DNA of 64,000 nucleotides from DASQFI01 sp035633215 (GCA_035633215.1 DASQFI010000010.1:186001-250000), one strand, 5' to 3'. Positions 9,472 through 18,422 are shown, counted from the first letter of the stretch. Numbers and translations are program-made. The notes: generated from the letters alone by a model not told the origin.

Positions 9472-10272
9472 ATGACAGGAATGCACGAGATCGAGTACCG
9501 CATCATCGGAGAAGACCTGCAATTCGTGGAAGTCGAGCTCGATCCCAACGAAGCCACGGTGGCCGAGGCCGGCAGCATGATGTTCATGGAAGACGGCATC
9601 GAGATGGAGACCATCTTCGGCGACGGCAGCCAGAAGCAGGACGGCTTCCTCGGCGCGCTCATGGGCGCCGGGAAGCGGCTGCTCACGGGTGAGTCGCTGT
9701 TCATGACGGTCTTCCTCAACCGGAGCACCCAGAAGCGTCGCGTGGCGTTCGGCGCACCCTACCCCGGCCGCATCGTCCCCATGCACCTGGCGGAGCTCGG
9801 CGGCGAGCTGATCGCGCAGAAGGACTCGTTCCTCGCGGCCGCCAAGGGCGTCAGCATCGGCATCGCTTTTCAGAAGAAGATCGGCGCGGGGCTGTTCGGC
9901 GGCGAGGGATTCATCATGCAACGGCTGCAAGGTGATGGCTGGGCGTTCGTACATGCCGGTGGCATGTTGCAGGAGCGCACGCTCGCGGCGGGCGAGCTCA
10001 TCCGCGTGGACACCGGATGCATCGTCGCGCTGCAGCCCTCGGTCAGCTACGACATCGAATACGTCGGCAAGATCAAGACGGCGCTCTTCGGCGGCGAGGG
10101 ACTCTTCTTCGCGACGCTCCGCGGCCCAGGGAGAATCTGGCTGCAGTCGCTGCCGCTCAGCCGGCTCGCCAATCGCATCGTCTCGGCGGTGCCGGGCATC
10201 ACACGCGGCGGCAAGGAAGAGGGCTCGGTGCTCGGTCGCCTTGGGGGCTTGCTGGACGGAGACAACAGCTAG
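9472..10272 (+). CDS. AIM24 / TIGR00266 family protein
   Basis: A 266-residue soluble protein of the AIM24 (tryptophan-RNA-binding-attenuator-like fold) family. It shows the family's repeated motif pairs: EAGSMMFMEDGIEMET near the N-terminus, FLNRSTQKRRVAFGAPYPG, GEGFIMQRLQGDGWAFVHAGG and KTALFGGEGLFFATLRGPGRIWLQSLPLSRLA. The biochemical role in bacteria is not established. The ATG at 9472 is preferred over an upstream GTG at 9430 because it follows a TGAGGA ribosome site and matches the usual MHEIEYRIIG start. Its TAG stop is the first three bases of a TAGCAGGCCGCTGAA motif shared with two other gene ends in the window. Confidence 0.88.
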   Translation: MTGMHEIEYRIIGEDLQFVEVELDPNEATVAEAGSMMFMEDGIEMETIFGDGSQKQDGFLGALMGAGKRLLTGESLFMTVFLNRSTQKRRVAFGAPYPGRIVPMHLAELGGELIAQKDSFLAAAKGVSIGIAFQKKIGAGLFGGEGFIMQRLQGDGWAFVHAGGMLQERTLAAGELIRVDTGCIVALQPSVSYDIEYVGKIKTALFGGEGLFFATLRGPGRIWLQSLPLSRLANRIVSAVPGITRGGKEEGSVLGRLGGLLDGDNS

Positions 10273-10296
10273 CAGGCCGCTGAAAGACGCGGCCTG
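10273..10296 (+). terminator. Hairpin immediately after the AIM24 stop codon
   Basis: CAGGCCGC at 10273-10280 pairs perfectly with GCGGCCTG at 10289-10296 around an 8-base loop. It is part of the TAGCAGG(C/T)(C/T)GCTGAA family described in the findings. No U-tract follows. Confidence 0.5.
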
Positions 10297-10329
10297 AACT
10301 TCGAACTCAGAACTTCAAACTTAGAACTA
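10295..10329. repeat. Copy of the AACTTAGAACT intergenic repeat
   Basis: Several AACTTCGAACTCAGAACTT-like units in one orientation, directly after the AIM24 terminator hairpin and overlapping the 3' end of a reverse-strand gene remnant. Confidence 0.5.
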
Positions 10330-10557
10330 CTTCACTTCGATCGGAATCTCGCGATGAGTACGTTCGCCAGTCGCGTCCCAGACCTCAACGCGAAGCACGT
10401 AGCGACCGGATTGCAGTCCTGCAAATGACACCCGCCGGTCCAATGTCGCCTCGCGATGTCCGCTCTTGAGCACAGCGCCGGACATCGTCAAGCGCTGGGG
10501 TGTGAATGACGATGCGCCGATGAGAGTGATCGAACCCTGAATGGTGTCGAGCCCTGA
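10327..10557 (-). pseudogene. Remnant of the C-terminus of an exported VWA-type protein
   Basis: About 75 in-frame codons ending FAGLQSGRYVLRVEVWDATGERT...REIPIEVK resemble the C-terminal beta-domain of the VWA-domain proteins common in Acidobacteriota, which often end in 'G-R-Y-x-L-R-V-E'. There is no VWA domain and no start; upstream codons on this strand become meaningless near 10560 and run into the GH43 gene on the other strand. I read it as the stump of a deleted gene. The family name is uncertain. Confidence 0.45.
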
Positions 10558-10663
10558 CTTCCACCTGCGCGAGCAAACAGGCGGGGATAGGCAAAACGCT
10601 CCGATGGACGCTGCCGTGGCGAAGCGTGTCAACATTGACACTGTACAACTCCGCACACGCTGC

Positions 10664-11644
10664 ATGAGGCGACACCGACCTTTATTGCTGTTCTCGTGCC
10701 TGGCGCTGGTTTCCTCCAGCACGTCTTCCCAATCCCTTCGTCCAGGCAATCCGATTGTGCCCGGCTGGTATGCGGATCCGGAAGCGCACGTGTTCGACAA
10801 CCAGTACTGGATCTATCCAACCTACTCGGCGCCGTACGATCAGCAGCTGTTCATGGATGCATTTTCGTCCAGGGACCTCGTGGCGTGGGAGAAGCACTCG
10901 CGTATCCTGGACATCGGGAAAGTGACCTGGGCGCGCCGCGCGTTGTGGGCGCCGTCGATCGTGGAGAAGGACGGCTGGTACTACCTGTTCTTCGGCGCCA
11001 ACGACATTCAGAACGATCAGCAGGTGGGCGGCATCGGCGTCGCCCGTGCGCGACAGCCACCGGGGCCGTTCGAAGACTATCTGGGTAAGCCGCTGATCGA
11101 CCGTTTTCACAACGGCGCGCAGCCGATCGATCAGTTCGTCTTCAAGGATCGCGACAACTCGTACTACATCGTCTATGGCGGCTGGCGCCACTGCAACATC
11201 GCGAAGCTGAACGCCGACTTCACCGGTTTCGTGCCGTTCCCTGACGGGACGATTTTCAAGGAGATCACGCCGCAGGGGTACGTCGAGGGCGCGTTCATGC
11301 TGCTCAAGGACGGCAAGTACTACTTCATGTGGTCGGAGGGCGGCTGGACCGGTCCAAACTACGCCGTGGCGTACGCGATCGGCGCGTCACCATTCGGCCC
11401 GTTCGAGCGCGTGGGCAAGATCCTCCAGCAGGATCCCGCGGTGGCCACGGGCGCGGGTCATCATTCCGTCCTGCAGGGGCCGCGATCCGGCAAGTGGTAC
11501 ATCGTCTATCACCGGCGGCCGCTGGGCGAGACGGATCGCAATCATCGTGTCGTCTGCATCGACGACCTTCGTTTCGACGAGAAGGGGTTCATCCTTCCGG
11601 TCGTCATCACGAGGGACGGGGTCGCGAGCGATCCGGTGCGGTAA
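10664..11644 (+). CDS. Glycoside hydrolase family 43-like exported protein
   Basis: A 326-residue protein with a signal peptide (RRHRPLLLFSCLALVSSSTSSQ). The five-bladed propeller fold of GH43 is suggested by GWYADPEAHVFDNQYWIYPTYS near the mature N-terminus, which contains the general-base Asp, by WAPSIVEKDGWYYLFFGAN in the middle, and by GYVEGAFMLLKDGKYYFMWSEGGW, which contains the likely catalytic Glu. GH43 enzymes act on arabinan, xylan or related plant polymers; the exact substrate cannot be read. ATG 10664 is chosen because longer frames start before the signal peptide. The gene is 16 bases upstream of an exported amidase. Confidence 0.85.
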   Translation: MRRHRPLLLFSCLALVSSSTSSQSLRPGNPIVPGWYADPEAHVFDNQYWIYPTYSAPYDQQLFMDAFSSRDLVAWEKHSRILDIGKVTWARRALWAPSIVEKDGWYYLFFGANDIQNDQQVGGIGVARARQPPGPFEDYLGKPLIDRFHNGAQPIDQFVFKDRDNSYYIVYGGWRHCNIAKLNADFTGFVPFPDGTIFKEITPQGYVEGAFMLLKDGKYYFMWSEGGWTGPNYAVAYAIGASPFGPFERVGKILQQDPAVATGAGHHSVLQGPRSGKWYIVYHRRPLGETDRNHRVVCIDDLRFDEKGFILPVVITRDGVASDPVR

Positions 11645-11660
11645 CAGGAGTCCACTTACC

Positions 11661-13421
11661 ATGACGCTGCGCCGACTCGTCGTCCTTGCGATCGCCGCCT
11701 GGTCCGTCTCTCCGGCGGCGCAAACGCCGGTGACTCGTCCAGCTTCCTTCTCCGTCGTCGAGGCGACGATTCCGGACATGCAGCGCGCGATGGCGCAGCG
11801 TCGGGTGACCTCGCGCGAGCTGGTGACGCAGTACCTGACCCGAATCGCGTTGCACGAGAAGCGGATCAACTCCGCCATCTCGATCAACCCGCGTGCGCTC
11901 GAGGACGCCGATGCCCGCGACGCCGAGCGCGCCAGGGGCCGGGTCCGCGGGCCGCTGCATGGCATTCCGATCGCTCTCAAGGACAACATCCACACCATCG
12001 ACATGATCACCACCGGCGGCGCGCTCGCGTTCGCGAATTTCCTGCCGCCGTACGATGCAACGCTGACGAAAAACCTGCGCGACGCCGGCGCCGTCATCAT
12101 TGCCAAGACCGTGCTGACGGAGCTCGCCAACTGGGTGGCGGGCGCGCCGACGCCGATGCCCGGCAACTACACTGCCGTCGCCGGTTTTGCGTTCAACCCG
12201 TACGATCCACGGCCCGATCCGCGCCAGAACACCGACGGCCGGCCCGTGTTGAGCACCGGGGGATCGAGCTCGGGCGCGGGGACGGCCGCGAATTTCTGGG
12301 CCGCCAACGTCGGTACTGACACGGCCGGTTCCATCGTCAACCCGGCGATGCTCACGATGCTCGTCGGGATCCGGCCGACGACGGGCCGCATCAGCCGCTA
12401 CGGCATCATGCCGATCACGGCCGACCAGGACACCGCCGGTCCGATGGCGCGCACGGTCACCGACGCGGCCATCCTGCTGGGCGCGATCGAAAGCGCGTCG
12501 CCCGATCCGAACGATTCGGCGACGACGCGATGCGCGCCGCCGCCGGGCCGCGACTACACGAGGTTCCTGAAACCGGACGGGCTGCGCGGCGCGCGCATCG
12601 GCATCCCGCGCGCGTTCTACTACGACCGGCTGGTGACGGCGGGCGAGCCGGCTCCGCCAGCTCCGCCGGCGGAGGGACGAGGTGGACGAGGTGGCGGGGG
12701 ACGCGGCGGACTGAACGAAGCACAGGCCAGGCTGATGGCGGAAGCGATCGACGTCCTGAAGCGCGGCGGAGCCATCGTCGTCGATCCGGCGAACATGCCG
12801 AGCGTGCTCGATCCGGATCCTCAGAAGAACCCGACGCTCATCCCGATCTGCTCTGGCACTGAGAACGCCAAGGGCAAGGACGCAGCGTGCTCGGTGGTGC
12901 TCAAGTACGGCATGAAGCGGGACTTCAATGCCTACCTGGCCACGCTGGGCGCTGCCGCGCCCGTGAAGTCGCTCACCGAGCTGAGAACGTTCAACACGGA
13001 GCACGCGCGCGCGAACGCGATCCGGTACGGCCAGAGCAATCTCGACATCTCCGACGAGATCGACCTGGTCCAGGATCGCGCGCGATACGACGCCGATCGC
13101 GCGCGAGACATCGCGCTTGCGGGTGACCGCGGGTTCAAGGCGGCGATCGACGAGCATCGTCTCGACGCGCTGATGTTCCCGGGTTGGAACATCTCGAACC
13201 TCGCGGCGCGGCCCGGCTATCCGGAGATCGTCGTGCCGCTTGGCGTCGTGCCGGCGGGCGCCGGCGGCGGCAACCCGTTGCCGCCTGGATTCGATCCGAA
13301 GCCGTCCCCGTATAGCGCCGCGTTCGTGGGGCTCGCGTGCAGCGAGCCGCGCCTCATCGAAATCGCGTACGCATTTGAACAGGCGACGAAGCGCCGCGTC
13401 CCGCCGCCGATGCCAAAGTAA
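11661..13421 (+). CDS. Exported amidase (amidase signature family)
   Basis: A 586-residue protein with a signal peptide (LRRLVVLAIAAWSVSPAAQ) and the full amidase-signature core. The catalytic Lys is in GIPIALKDNIHT, the cis-Ser in STGGSSSGAGT and the nucleophilic Ser in NVGTDTAGSIVNPA. These enzymes hydrolyse amide bonds; export suggests an extracytoplasmic substrate. A Gly/Arg-rich loop (EGRGGRGGGGRGG, about residues 337-349) is an unusual low-complexity insertion. The start ATG follows CAGGAG. It may be co-transcribed with the GH43 gene. The substrate cannot be assigned. Confidence 0.9.
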   Translation: MTLRRLVVLAIAAWSVSPAAQTPVTRPASFSVVEATIPDMQRAMAQRRVTSRELVTQYLTRIALHEKRINSAISINPRALEDADARDAERARGRVRGPLHGIPIALKDNIHTIDMITTGGALAFANFLPPYDATLTKNLRDAGAVIIAKTVLTELANWVAGAPTPMPGNYTAVAGFAFNPYDPRPDPRQNTDGRPVLSTGGSSSGAGTAANFWAANVGTDTAGSIVNPAMLTMLVGIRPTTGRISRYGIMPITADQDTAGPMARTVTDAAILLGAIESASPDPNDSATTRCAPPPGRDYTRFLKPDGLRGARIGIPRAFYYDRLVTAGEPAPPAPPAEGRGGRGGGGRGGLNEAQARLMAEAIDVLKRGGAIVVDPANMPSVLDPDPQKNPTLIPICSGTENAKGKDAACSVVLKYGMKRDFNAYLATLGAAAPVKSLTELRTFNTEHARANAIRYGQSNLDISDEIDLVQDRARYDADRARDIALAGDRGFKAAIDEHRLDALMFPGWNISNLAARPGYPEIVVPLGVVPAGAGGGNPLPPGFDPKPSPYSAAFVGLACSEPRLIEIAYAFEQATKRRVPPPMPK

Positions 13422-13454
13422 GACTCAACCAGGGCTGACGGTAACCGGCGAGCC

Positions 13455-16127
13455 CTACTCTCCCCGCATCGCCAGGAGTGGCGCGACGCGCGTGGCCTGC
13501 CGCGCGGCCAGAAGCGCCGCGACAACGCTCGAGCCGAACAGAATTCCGGTCACCAGGAGGATGCTGGCCGGATCGCGTGGCGCGACTCCGAAGAGCAACG
13601 CGCTCAAAATCCGCGTGCCGGCGAGCACAGCGACGAGGCCCAGGAACGCGCCCGCGACGACGGCCGAGAGCGCTCCCGCAGCGACCATCCAGACGATTTC
13701 CGTACGGCGCGCGCCGAGTGCCAGGCGAATCCCGATCTCGCGGGTTCGGTGGCGGACGACCTGCGCGACACCGCCGTAGATGCCGACGACGCCCAGGAAG
13801 AGAGAGACGGCCGCGGCGAGGAGCAGGAGCACGCCCACGAACGTCTCGTTGGAGCGAGCCGCGCGGATGATCGCGTCCATCGTCTGAATGCGGCCGACGC
13901 TCAGCGTGGGTTCGATCGCGGCGATCGTATCCTTCACGGCATCAGCCAGACCGAGCGGCGGAACCTGCGCCCGAACCACGAGCGTCATGCTCGTCGGCAC
14001 GATCGAGAGCTCAACGGGTGGCTCAATCAGGGGGATGTACACGATCTCCGTCGGCTCGTCGCGGAGCGTGAGTTCTCGAACATCACCCACGACACCGGCG
14101 ATCGTGAACGGCGGGACGGGTCCCCTGACATCCGGGATGCGCCCGTCCTCTTCCAGCCGCCGAATGGAGGTACCGACCACCCGCGGGGCGGCATCGAGGC
14201 GTCGAGCCAGCGCGGCACTGACGAGCACCGGGTAAGGCGGAACCGGTTCGGGCGTCGCGAACGATTCGCCCTGCACCATCGCAATGCGCATGGTCTGAAA
14301 ATAGCCCGGCGTGAAGAACTTGAACGCGATGGGCGTTGACCCGGCTTCGACAGGAAACATGTGCTCGCTGCCGCCGAGCGGCGCGAAGCTCGCCGCCGCA
14401 GCGGACTCCACGCCAGGGAGGTGCCGAATCCGTTCGACGAGCTGCTGATAGATCTGGATGTGCTGTCTGGCCTTCGAACCGGGCAGACCGATCTCGACCG
14501 TGAGGAGACCGTCGGACGAGAAACCGAGCTCGCGTGTCGAGAGATTGCGGTACGTCTTCACCATCAACGCCGATCCGGTCATGAGGGTCAGCGCCAGGGC
14601 GGCCTGCACGACGATCAACGGATCGCGGACCCAACGGCGCGAGACATGATCGGTCGCTCGAGGTCCGCCGCTCGACAAGTTCTCCGTGAGCGAGTGCCGC
14701 TGGCGGCGGACCGACAGGGTGCCATAGACCATCGTCATCAGCCCCGCGACCCCGGCGGCGAAGGCGATCGGGATCCAGTCGATCGCAATCTCCGTCGTAC
14801 GCGGCAGCGCCACCGGCACCAGCGCGATGACTCCCGACACGAGCCCTTTCGCCACCAGGAGTCCGAACGCCGCCGCGGCAGCGGTCAGCAGAAGCGCTTC
14901 GACGAAGAACAGGCGCGCGATCTGACCCGCGTGCGCGCCGAGGGCCTGGCGAACGGCGATCTCGCGACGCCGATGTTCGGCGCGGACAAGGAACAGGCTG
15001 GCCGCATTGGCGCACGCAATCACGAGCAGCAGCGTCATGCCGCCGAACAGAATCCAGAGCACCTGCGCGACGTCGCCGACGACGGCGAATTTCAGCGGCA
15101 TGACAATCGGCGCGAGCCGAACGCCGGCCATCTTCTCCGCGGTCGTGTCCTTGAAGAGCCCCTGAATCTGCGGCAGTACACGCGTGAGCTCGGCCTGCGC
15201 CGACACCGCCGTCGCCCCCGGCCGCAGTCGGCCCACCGCGTCGAGGCCGAGATTCGACAGCGCCGCCGACGTCCTCGACGGCTCCAGCAGCATCCAGATC
15301 TGCGTGTCCGCGTTGGGAAAGGCGAACCCGGCGGGCATCACGCCGACGACTTCGCGCGGGCTGTCGGGAATAGTGAGCACCCGCCCGATGATGTTCGGGT
15401 CCGCACCGAATCGGTCGACCCAGAAGGCGTGCGACAGCACAATCGGGATCTTCCACTTCAGGCTCATGAATCCCAGCCGGCCGTCTTCTTCGGTGAACAG
15501 CCGTCCGAGTGCAGGCCTGACGCCGAGGACGTGGAACACGGCCGATCCGACGTCGGCCATGCGAACGCGCTCCGTGCGATCGCCCAGGCGCAGATTCCGC
15601 ACGCGCTCGGTGTACGTCCCAAGCGATTCGAACGATTGCGCGTGGTCCCGATAGTGAAAGTACAGCCCGCTCGATACTCCGACGTCGGCGCGATCCAGTC
15701 CAGGGGCCGAGTGTCTGATGACGACGAGCCGGTCCGATTGGGGAAACGGCAGCGGGCGGAGGACGATCGAGTTGAGCAGGACGAAAACGGCGGTCGCCGC
15801 GCCCGTTCCAAGCGCCAGGACGACCAGCACGACCAGCGAGAAGCCCGGACTCCGGCGGAGCGCCCGGACCGCATGCCGCGCATCGCGTCTGACGTGCTCC
15901 AGCCAGGAAAACGACAGATGCTCGCGGTACGCGTCTTCGGCTTGCGCCACGCCGCCGAAGCTCACCCGCGCCGCGCGGCGCGCCTCGGCCGCCGAAAGAC
16001 CGCGCCGGCGATACTCCTCGGCGGCCTCGTCGAGATGGCTGTCAATCTCACGGCGCAGGTCCTGGTCGCGCTGGTGCGAGCGCATCATCGCCCGTGCCCG
16101 CGACCAGAACACCCGCAGCCACGTCAT
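13455..16127 (-). CDS. ADOP-type ABC transporter permease with N-terminal permease prefix domain
   Basis: An 890-residue membrane protein. Residues ~10-75 form the prefix domain seen in PadR-linked ADOPs (QDLRREIDSHLDEAAEEYRRRGLS, followed by a FGG turn). Then come two MacB/FtsX-like units, each with one N-terminal helix, a large periplasmic region and three C-terminal helices. Conserved signatures are VLALGTGAATAVFVLLNSI, VIACANAASLFLVRAEHRRREIAVRQALGA and TREIGIRLALGARRTEI. ADOPs lack their own ATPase, and their substrate is unknown. The start ATG overlaps the padR stop (ATGA) and has AGGAGG upstream, so the two genes form an operon. Confidence 0.9.
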   Translation of the reverse strand: MTWLRVFWSRARAMMRSHQRDQDLRREIDSHLDEAAEEYRRRGLSAAEARRAARVSFGGVAQAEDAYREHLSFSWLEHVRRDARHAVRALRRSPGFSLVVLVVLALGTGAATAVFVLLNSIVLRPLPFPQSDRLVVIRHSAPGLDRADVGVSSGLYFHYRDHAQSFESLGTYTERVRNLRLGDRTERVRMADVGSAVFHVLGVRPALGRLFTEEDGRLGFMSLKWKIPIVLSHAFWVDRFGADPNIIGRVLTIPDSPREVVGVMPAGFAFPNADTQIWMLLEPSRTSAALSNLGLDAVGRLRPGATAVSAQAELTRVLPQIQGLFKDTTAEKMAGVRLAPIVMPLKFAVVGDVAQVLWILFGGMTLLLVIACANAASLFLVRAEHRRREIAVRQALGAHAGQIARLFFVEALLLTAAAAAFGLLVAKGLVSGVIALVPVALPRTTEIAIDWIPIAFAAGVAGLMTMVYGTLSVRRQRHSLTENLSSGGPRATDHVSRRWVRDPLIVVQAALALTLMTGSALMVKTYRNLSTRELGFSSDGLLTVEIGLPGSKARQHIQIYQQLVERIRHLPGVESAAAASFAPLGGSEHMFPVEAGSTPIAFKFFTPGYFQTMRIAMVQGESFATPEPVPPYPVLVSAALARRLDAAPRVVGTSIRRLEEDGRIPDVRGPVPPFTIAGVVGDVRELTLRDEPTEIVYIPLIEPPVELSIVPTSMTLVVRAQVPPLGLADAVKDTIAAIEPTLSVGRIQTMDAIIRAARSNETFVGVLLLLAAAVSLFLGVVGIYGGVAQVVRHRTREIGIRLALGARRTEIVWMVAAGALSAVVAGAFLGLVAVLAGTRILSALLFGVAPRDPASILLVTGILFGSSVVAALLAARQATRVAPLLAMRGE

Positions 16128-16471
16128 GACGGATCCTCCTGGATCTTGAAGAACCGCGCGACGATTCCGGTGGCGTGCTGCCACGCCGCTTCCTCGGCCC
16201 GCAGCCGTTTACGGCCTGCCGCCGTGAGCGAGTACACCTTCACCTGGCGTCCGGTTTCGGACTCGGTCCACGCCGACGCGATCCAACCAGCCAGCTCGAG
16301 CTTGAGGAGGGCGGGATAGAGCGTGCCCTGGTTGAGCGTGAGCTGGTTGCCGCTGATCTGTTCGATGCGTCTTGCGATCCGGTACCCGTGCAGCGGTCCG
16401 AGCGCCTTCAAGGTCTTGAGGACCATGAGTCCAAGGGTGCCGTAGAGGACGTCGCGCTTCTCTGATGGCAT
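16124..16471 (-). CDS. PadR-family transcriptional regulator
   Basis: A 115-residue winged-helix regulator. LYGTLGLMVLKTLKALGPLHGYRIARRIEQIS and NQGTLYPALLKLELAGWI are the classical PadR recognition segments; the C-terminus is short, as in PadR subfamily 2. It overlaps the downstream ADOP permease by four bases and most likely represses that operon. The upstream 119 bases hold a VOC gene remnant and the promoter; no clear palindrome was seen. Confidence 0.92.
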   Translation of the reverse strand: MPSEKRDVLYGTLGLMVLKTLKALGPLHGYRIARRIEQISGNQLTLNQGTLYPALLKLELAGWIASAWTESETGRQVKVYSLTAAGRKRLRAEEAAWQHATGIVARFFKIQEDPS

Positions 16472-16518
16472 CTGTTGGCAGCCTACCGCTCGACCTGTTG
16501 GCTGTCAACTTGTGAAGG

Positions 16519-16590
16519 TCATACCTGCGAGAGCCCGATGATGTTGCCGTCGGCGTCTCGAACCGTGGCGATGAGCCTGCCGCCGCCGCT
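16519..16590 (-). pseudogene. C-terminal stump of a VOC (glyoxalase-like) protein
   Basis: Directly after the NIPSNAP stop codon, the same strand encodes GGGRLIATVRDADGNIIGLS followed by QV and a stop. This is the usual last strand of glyoxalase/bleomycin-resistance (VOC) proteins, including the metal-ligand-bearing end. Only about 24 codons remain and there is no start. A VOC gene has evidently been cut by a deletion that brought the NIPSNAP gene up to its tail. Confidence 0.55.
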
Positions 16591-16917
16591 CTACGAACGT
16601 TCCCGCCAGCGGATCTCGCCGTCACGGTCGTCCACGAGGACGACTTCGTACTTCTCGAGCATGGGCAGCATGATCGCCTCGAGCTCGCCCTTCCACAGCG
16701 CGCCTTCGTAGAATTGCGCCTTCAGCGGCTCGCGCGAGGCGAGGTCCGGAAAGCCGCGCATGAAGAAGAACGTGTCCGGATCCTCGATCGAGAGAAACGG
16801 CCCCAGGATGTTCATGCCGATCTCGGCATGCGCCGGCATCGATCGCGTCCGGAAGATCTCGATAAACTCGGCGCGCTTGCCCGGTGTCGTCTTGTACGTC
16901 CGCATTTCGACGATCAT
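16591..16917 (-). CDS. NIPSNAP-domain protein
   Basis: A 108-residue ferredoxin-fold protein with the NIPSNAP pattern: MIVEMRTYKTTPGKRAEFI at the N-terminus, a short helix, GPFLSIEDPDTFFFMRGFPDLASRE and a C-terminal LEKYEVVLVD strand. NIPSNAP proteins are small stand-alone dimers of unclear role; many sit near stress or detoxification genes. The AAGGAG ribosome site lies only a few bases from the palindrome at 16932. The VOC stump directly follows. Confidence 0.85.
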   Translation of the reverse strand: MIVEMRTYKTTPGKRAEFIEIFRTRSMPAHAEIGMNILGPFLSIEDPDTFFFMRGFPDLASREPLKAQFYEGALWKGELEAIMLPMLEKYEVVLVDDRDGEIRWRERS

Positions 16918-16931
16918 GATGGGCTCCTTCG

Positions 16932-17005
16932 GGGGTCAGGTCTTGTATTGCAACATTCATTCGGTTGACATTCGATCTGAATGTTGCAATACAAGACCTG
17001 ACCCC
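16932..17005. repeat. REP-like palindrome GGGGTCAGGTCTTG..., perfect 28-bp arms
   Basis: Left arm 16932-16959 and right arm 16978-17005 are perfect reverse complements, with an 18-base spacer. The outer sequence GGGGTCAGGTCTTGTATTGC is of the type found next to REP-associated tyrosine transposases (RAYTs) in several phyla; this is recalled, not searched. It sits between the divergent NIPSNAP and methyltransferase starts, 15 bases from one start codon and 7 from the other. Both transcripts must start in or across it. Confidence 0.8.
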
Positions 17006-17012
17006 TCGATCC

Positions 17013-17828
17013 ATGACCGATCTCAATCCACAAGCCACGCAGATGGCGGACGAGTCGATGGTCCGGAATCTGGAGGCGCAGGCGCGCGCGATCTGGCCGC
17101 AGGAAGTCGAGCTGATCCGGCGTTACGCGCTCGGCGGCGACCTGAAGATTCTGGACGCGGGCTGCGGCACGGGCGAAGGCGCGTCCCGCCTCGCGGAGCT
17201 GTTCGAGCGGGCGACGGTTCTGGCCGTCGACATCGTGGACGCGCATCTGGAGATCGCACGCAATAGGTACGCGCGCTTCGGATCGAGACTTCGATTCGAG
17301 CACCAGACGATCTTCAGCCTCGACGCGGCCGACGCCACGTTCGACCTGACGGTGTGCCGCCACGTGCTTCACTCGATCCCGCACCCCGATCGCGTGATGG
17401 CCGAGCTCGCGCGCGTCACGCGGCCCGGCGGGCGCCTGCACCTCATTCCCGAAGACTACGGCATGCTGCACTTCCAGCGCGGCCGGCTCGACCCGCGTCG
17501 CTTCTGGCACGAGGCGCCGGAAGCCTTCGGCGAGAAGACGGAAACGAACCTGTTCATCGGCCGCGACACGTTCGAGATTCTTCATCGTCTTGGTCTGGCC
17601 GATATCACCGTGGACTACGTCATCGTGGACACGATCCGCGTGCCGCGCAAGACCTTCGCGGCGATCATGGAAGCCTGGCGCGACGGGTACACCGAATCGA
17701 TCGCGCAGTATTCGAGCTTCACCCGCGACGAGGTCGTCGCGTTCTTCGATCAGATGATCGACGACATCCGGAATCCGCACCGCTACGCACTCTGGATGGT
17801 ACCGGTCGTCGGTGCGCGCGTGCCGTAG
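17013..17828 (+). CDS. Class I SAM-dependent methyltransferase
   Basis: A 271-residue methyltransferase with LKILDAGCGTGEGASRLAE (motif I), VLAVDIVDAHLEIA (motif II), FDLTVCRHVLHSIPHPDRV (motif IV) and LARVTRPGGRLHLIPEDYG (motif V). The motif IV region with C-R-H-V-L-x-x-x-P-x-P is typical of the UbiE/Methyltransf_25 group. The substrate is unknown. The ATG at 17013 lies only 7 bases past the palindrome arm, so the ribosome site is within repeat DNA (GACCTGACCCC). Its TAG stop is the start of a TAGCAGGTTGCTGAA motif. Confidence 0.85.
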   Translation: MTDLNPQATQMADESMVRNLEAQARAIWPQEVELIRRYALGGDLKILDAGCGTGEGASRLAELFERATVLAVDIVDAHLEIARNRYARFGSRLRFEHQTIFSLDAADATFDLTVCRHVLHSIPHPDRVMAELARVTRPGGRLHLIPEDYGMLHFQRGRLDPRRFWHEAPEAFGEKTETNLFIGRDTFEILHRLGLADITVDYVIVDTIRVPRKTFAAIMEAWRDGYTESIAQYSSFTRDEVVAFFDQMIDDIRNPHRYALWMVPVVGARVP

Positions 17829-17856
17829 CAGGTTGCTGAAAAAGCCAGCAGGCCGC
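17826..17856 (+). repeat. TAGCAGGTTGCTGAAAAAG motif containing the methyltransferase stop codon
   Basis: The stop codon TAG and the next 16 bases match the ends of the AIM24 gene (10270) and the flap endonuclease gene (26357, reverse strand). A second half, GCCAGCAGGCCGC, follows and can fold back on the first imperfectly. Confidence 0.55.
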
Positions 17857-17871
17857 ACTCGTGTCCCGACA

Positions 17872-18408
17872 TCACTCAGGTGTTCGCGTCGACCGTCTGA
17901 TCAGCCGGACGACGGCATCCGGCCCACCCCAGCCGAGGATTTTGACGTCTTTGCCTTCGAGCGCGGTCACGTGGACGAAGAACTCTTCGAGTTCGCGTCT
18001 GATCCTGACCGGCAGATCGCGGACGGTCCGGAGGTGATCGAACCGCGGCGCCTTCAACGGGATCGCGACCACGCGATCGTTCCGCTCGCGCCCGCGGCCA
18101 CCGGCTTTCCGCTGATCGACCTTCACGAGACCCAGGCCGCGGCAGGGGATGACCACGCCGGGGAACGTTGGCGTATCCCACAAGAGGAAGGCGTCGAGAG
18201 GATCGCCGTCGGATGCTGCCGTGCCGGGAATGAATCCCCAATCGAACGGGTACGTCGCGCCGATCGTGAGCGGCCGTGACAGGGTCATCACCTCCATGGT
18301 TGGATCGAATTTGAGCTTCGCCGCTGATCCACGGGGCGATTCGACGACGACCCTGAACGTCTTGCCGCGGACGAACGCGGGCAGCAGATGCAGCTTCATT
18401 CTGTTCAT
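17872..18408 (-). CDS. Inorganic pyrophosphatase-like protein (family I fold) with altered active site
   Basis: A 178-residue protein following the soluble family I pyrophosphatase layout: VVVESPRGSAAKLKFD, TYPFDWGFIPGTAASDGDPLDAFLLWD with the DGDPLD metal-binding triad intact, then RVVAIPLKAPRFDHLRTVRDLPVRIRRELEEFF and a C-terminal LEGKDVKILGW. Compared with my memory of E. coli Ppa, several catalytic positions differ: the KYE segment reads KLK, NYG reads DWG and HYK reads HVT. PPi hydrolysis is therefore not assured, and it may act on another phosphoanhydride. Its start is 14 bases from the divergent CHAD start; CHAD proteins bind polyphosphate, suggesting a joint role. Confidence 0.75.
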   Translation of the reverse strand: MNRMKLHLLPAFVRGKTFRVVVESPRGSAAKLKFDPTMEVMTLSRPLTIGATYPFDWGFIPGTAASDGDPLDAFLLWDTPTFPGVVIPCRGLGLVKVDQRKAGGRGRERNDRVVAIPLKAPRFDHLRTVRDLPVRIRRELEEFFVHVTALEGKDVKILGWGGPDAVVRLIRRSTRTPE

Positions 18409-18422
18409 TATGGTCTGTGGTC

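Noticed and set aside
16518..16917. NIPSNAP-VOC fusion protein by stop-codon readthrough
   Set aside because: The VOC part is only the last ~24 codons, far too little to fold as a domain; a deletion remnant is simpler.
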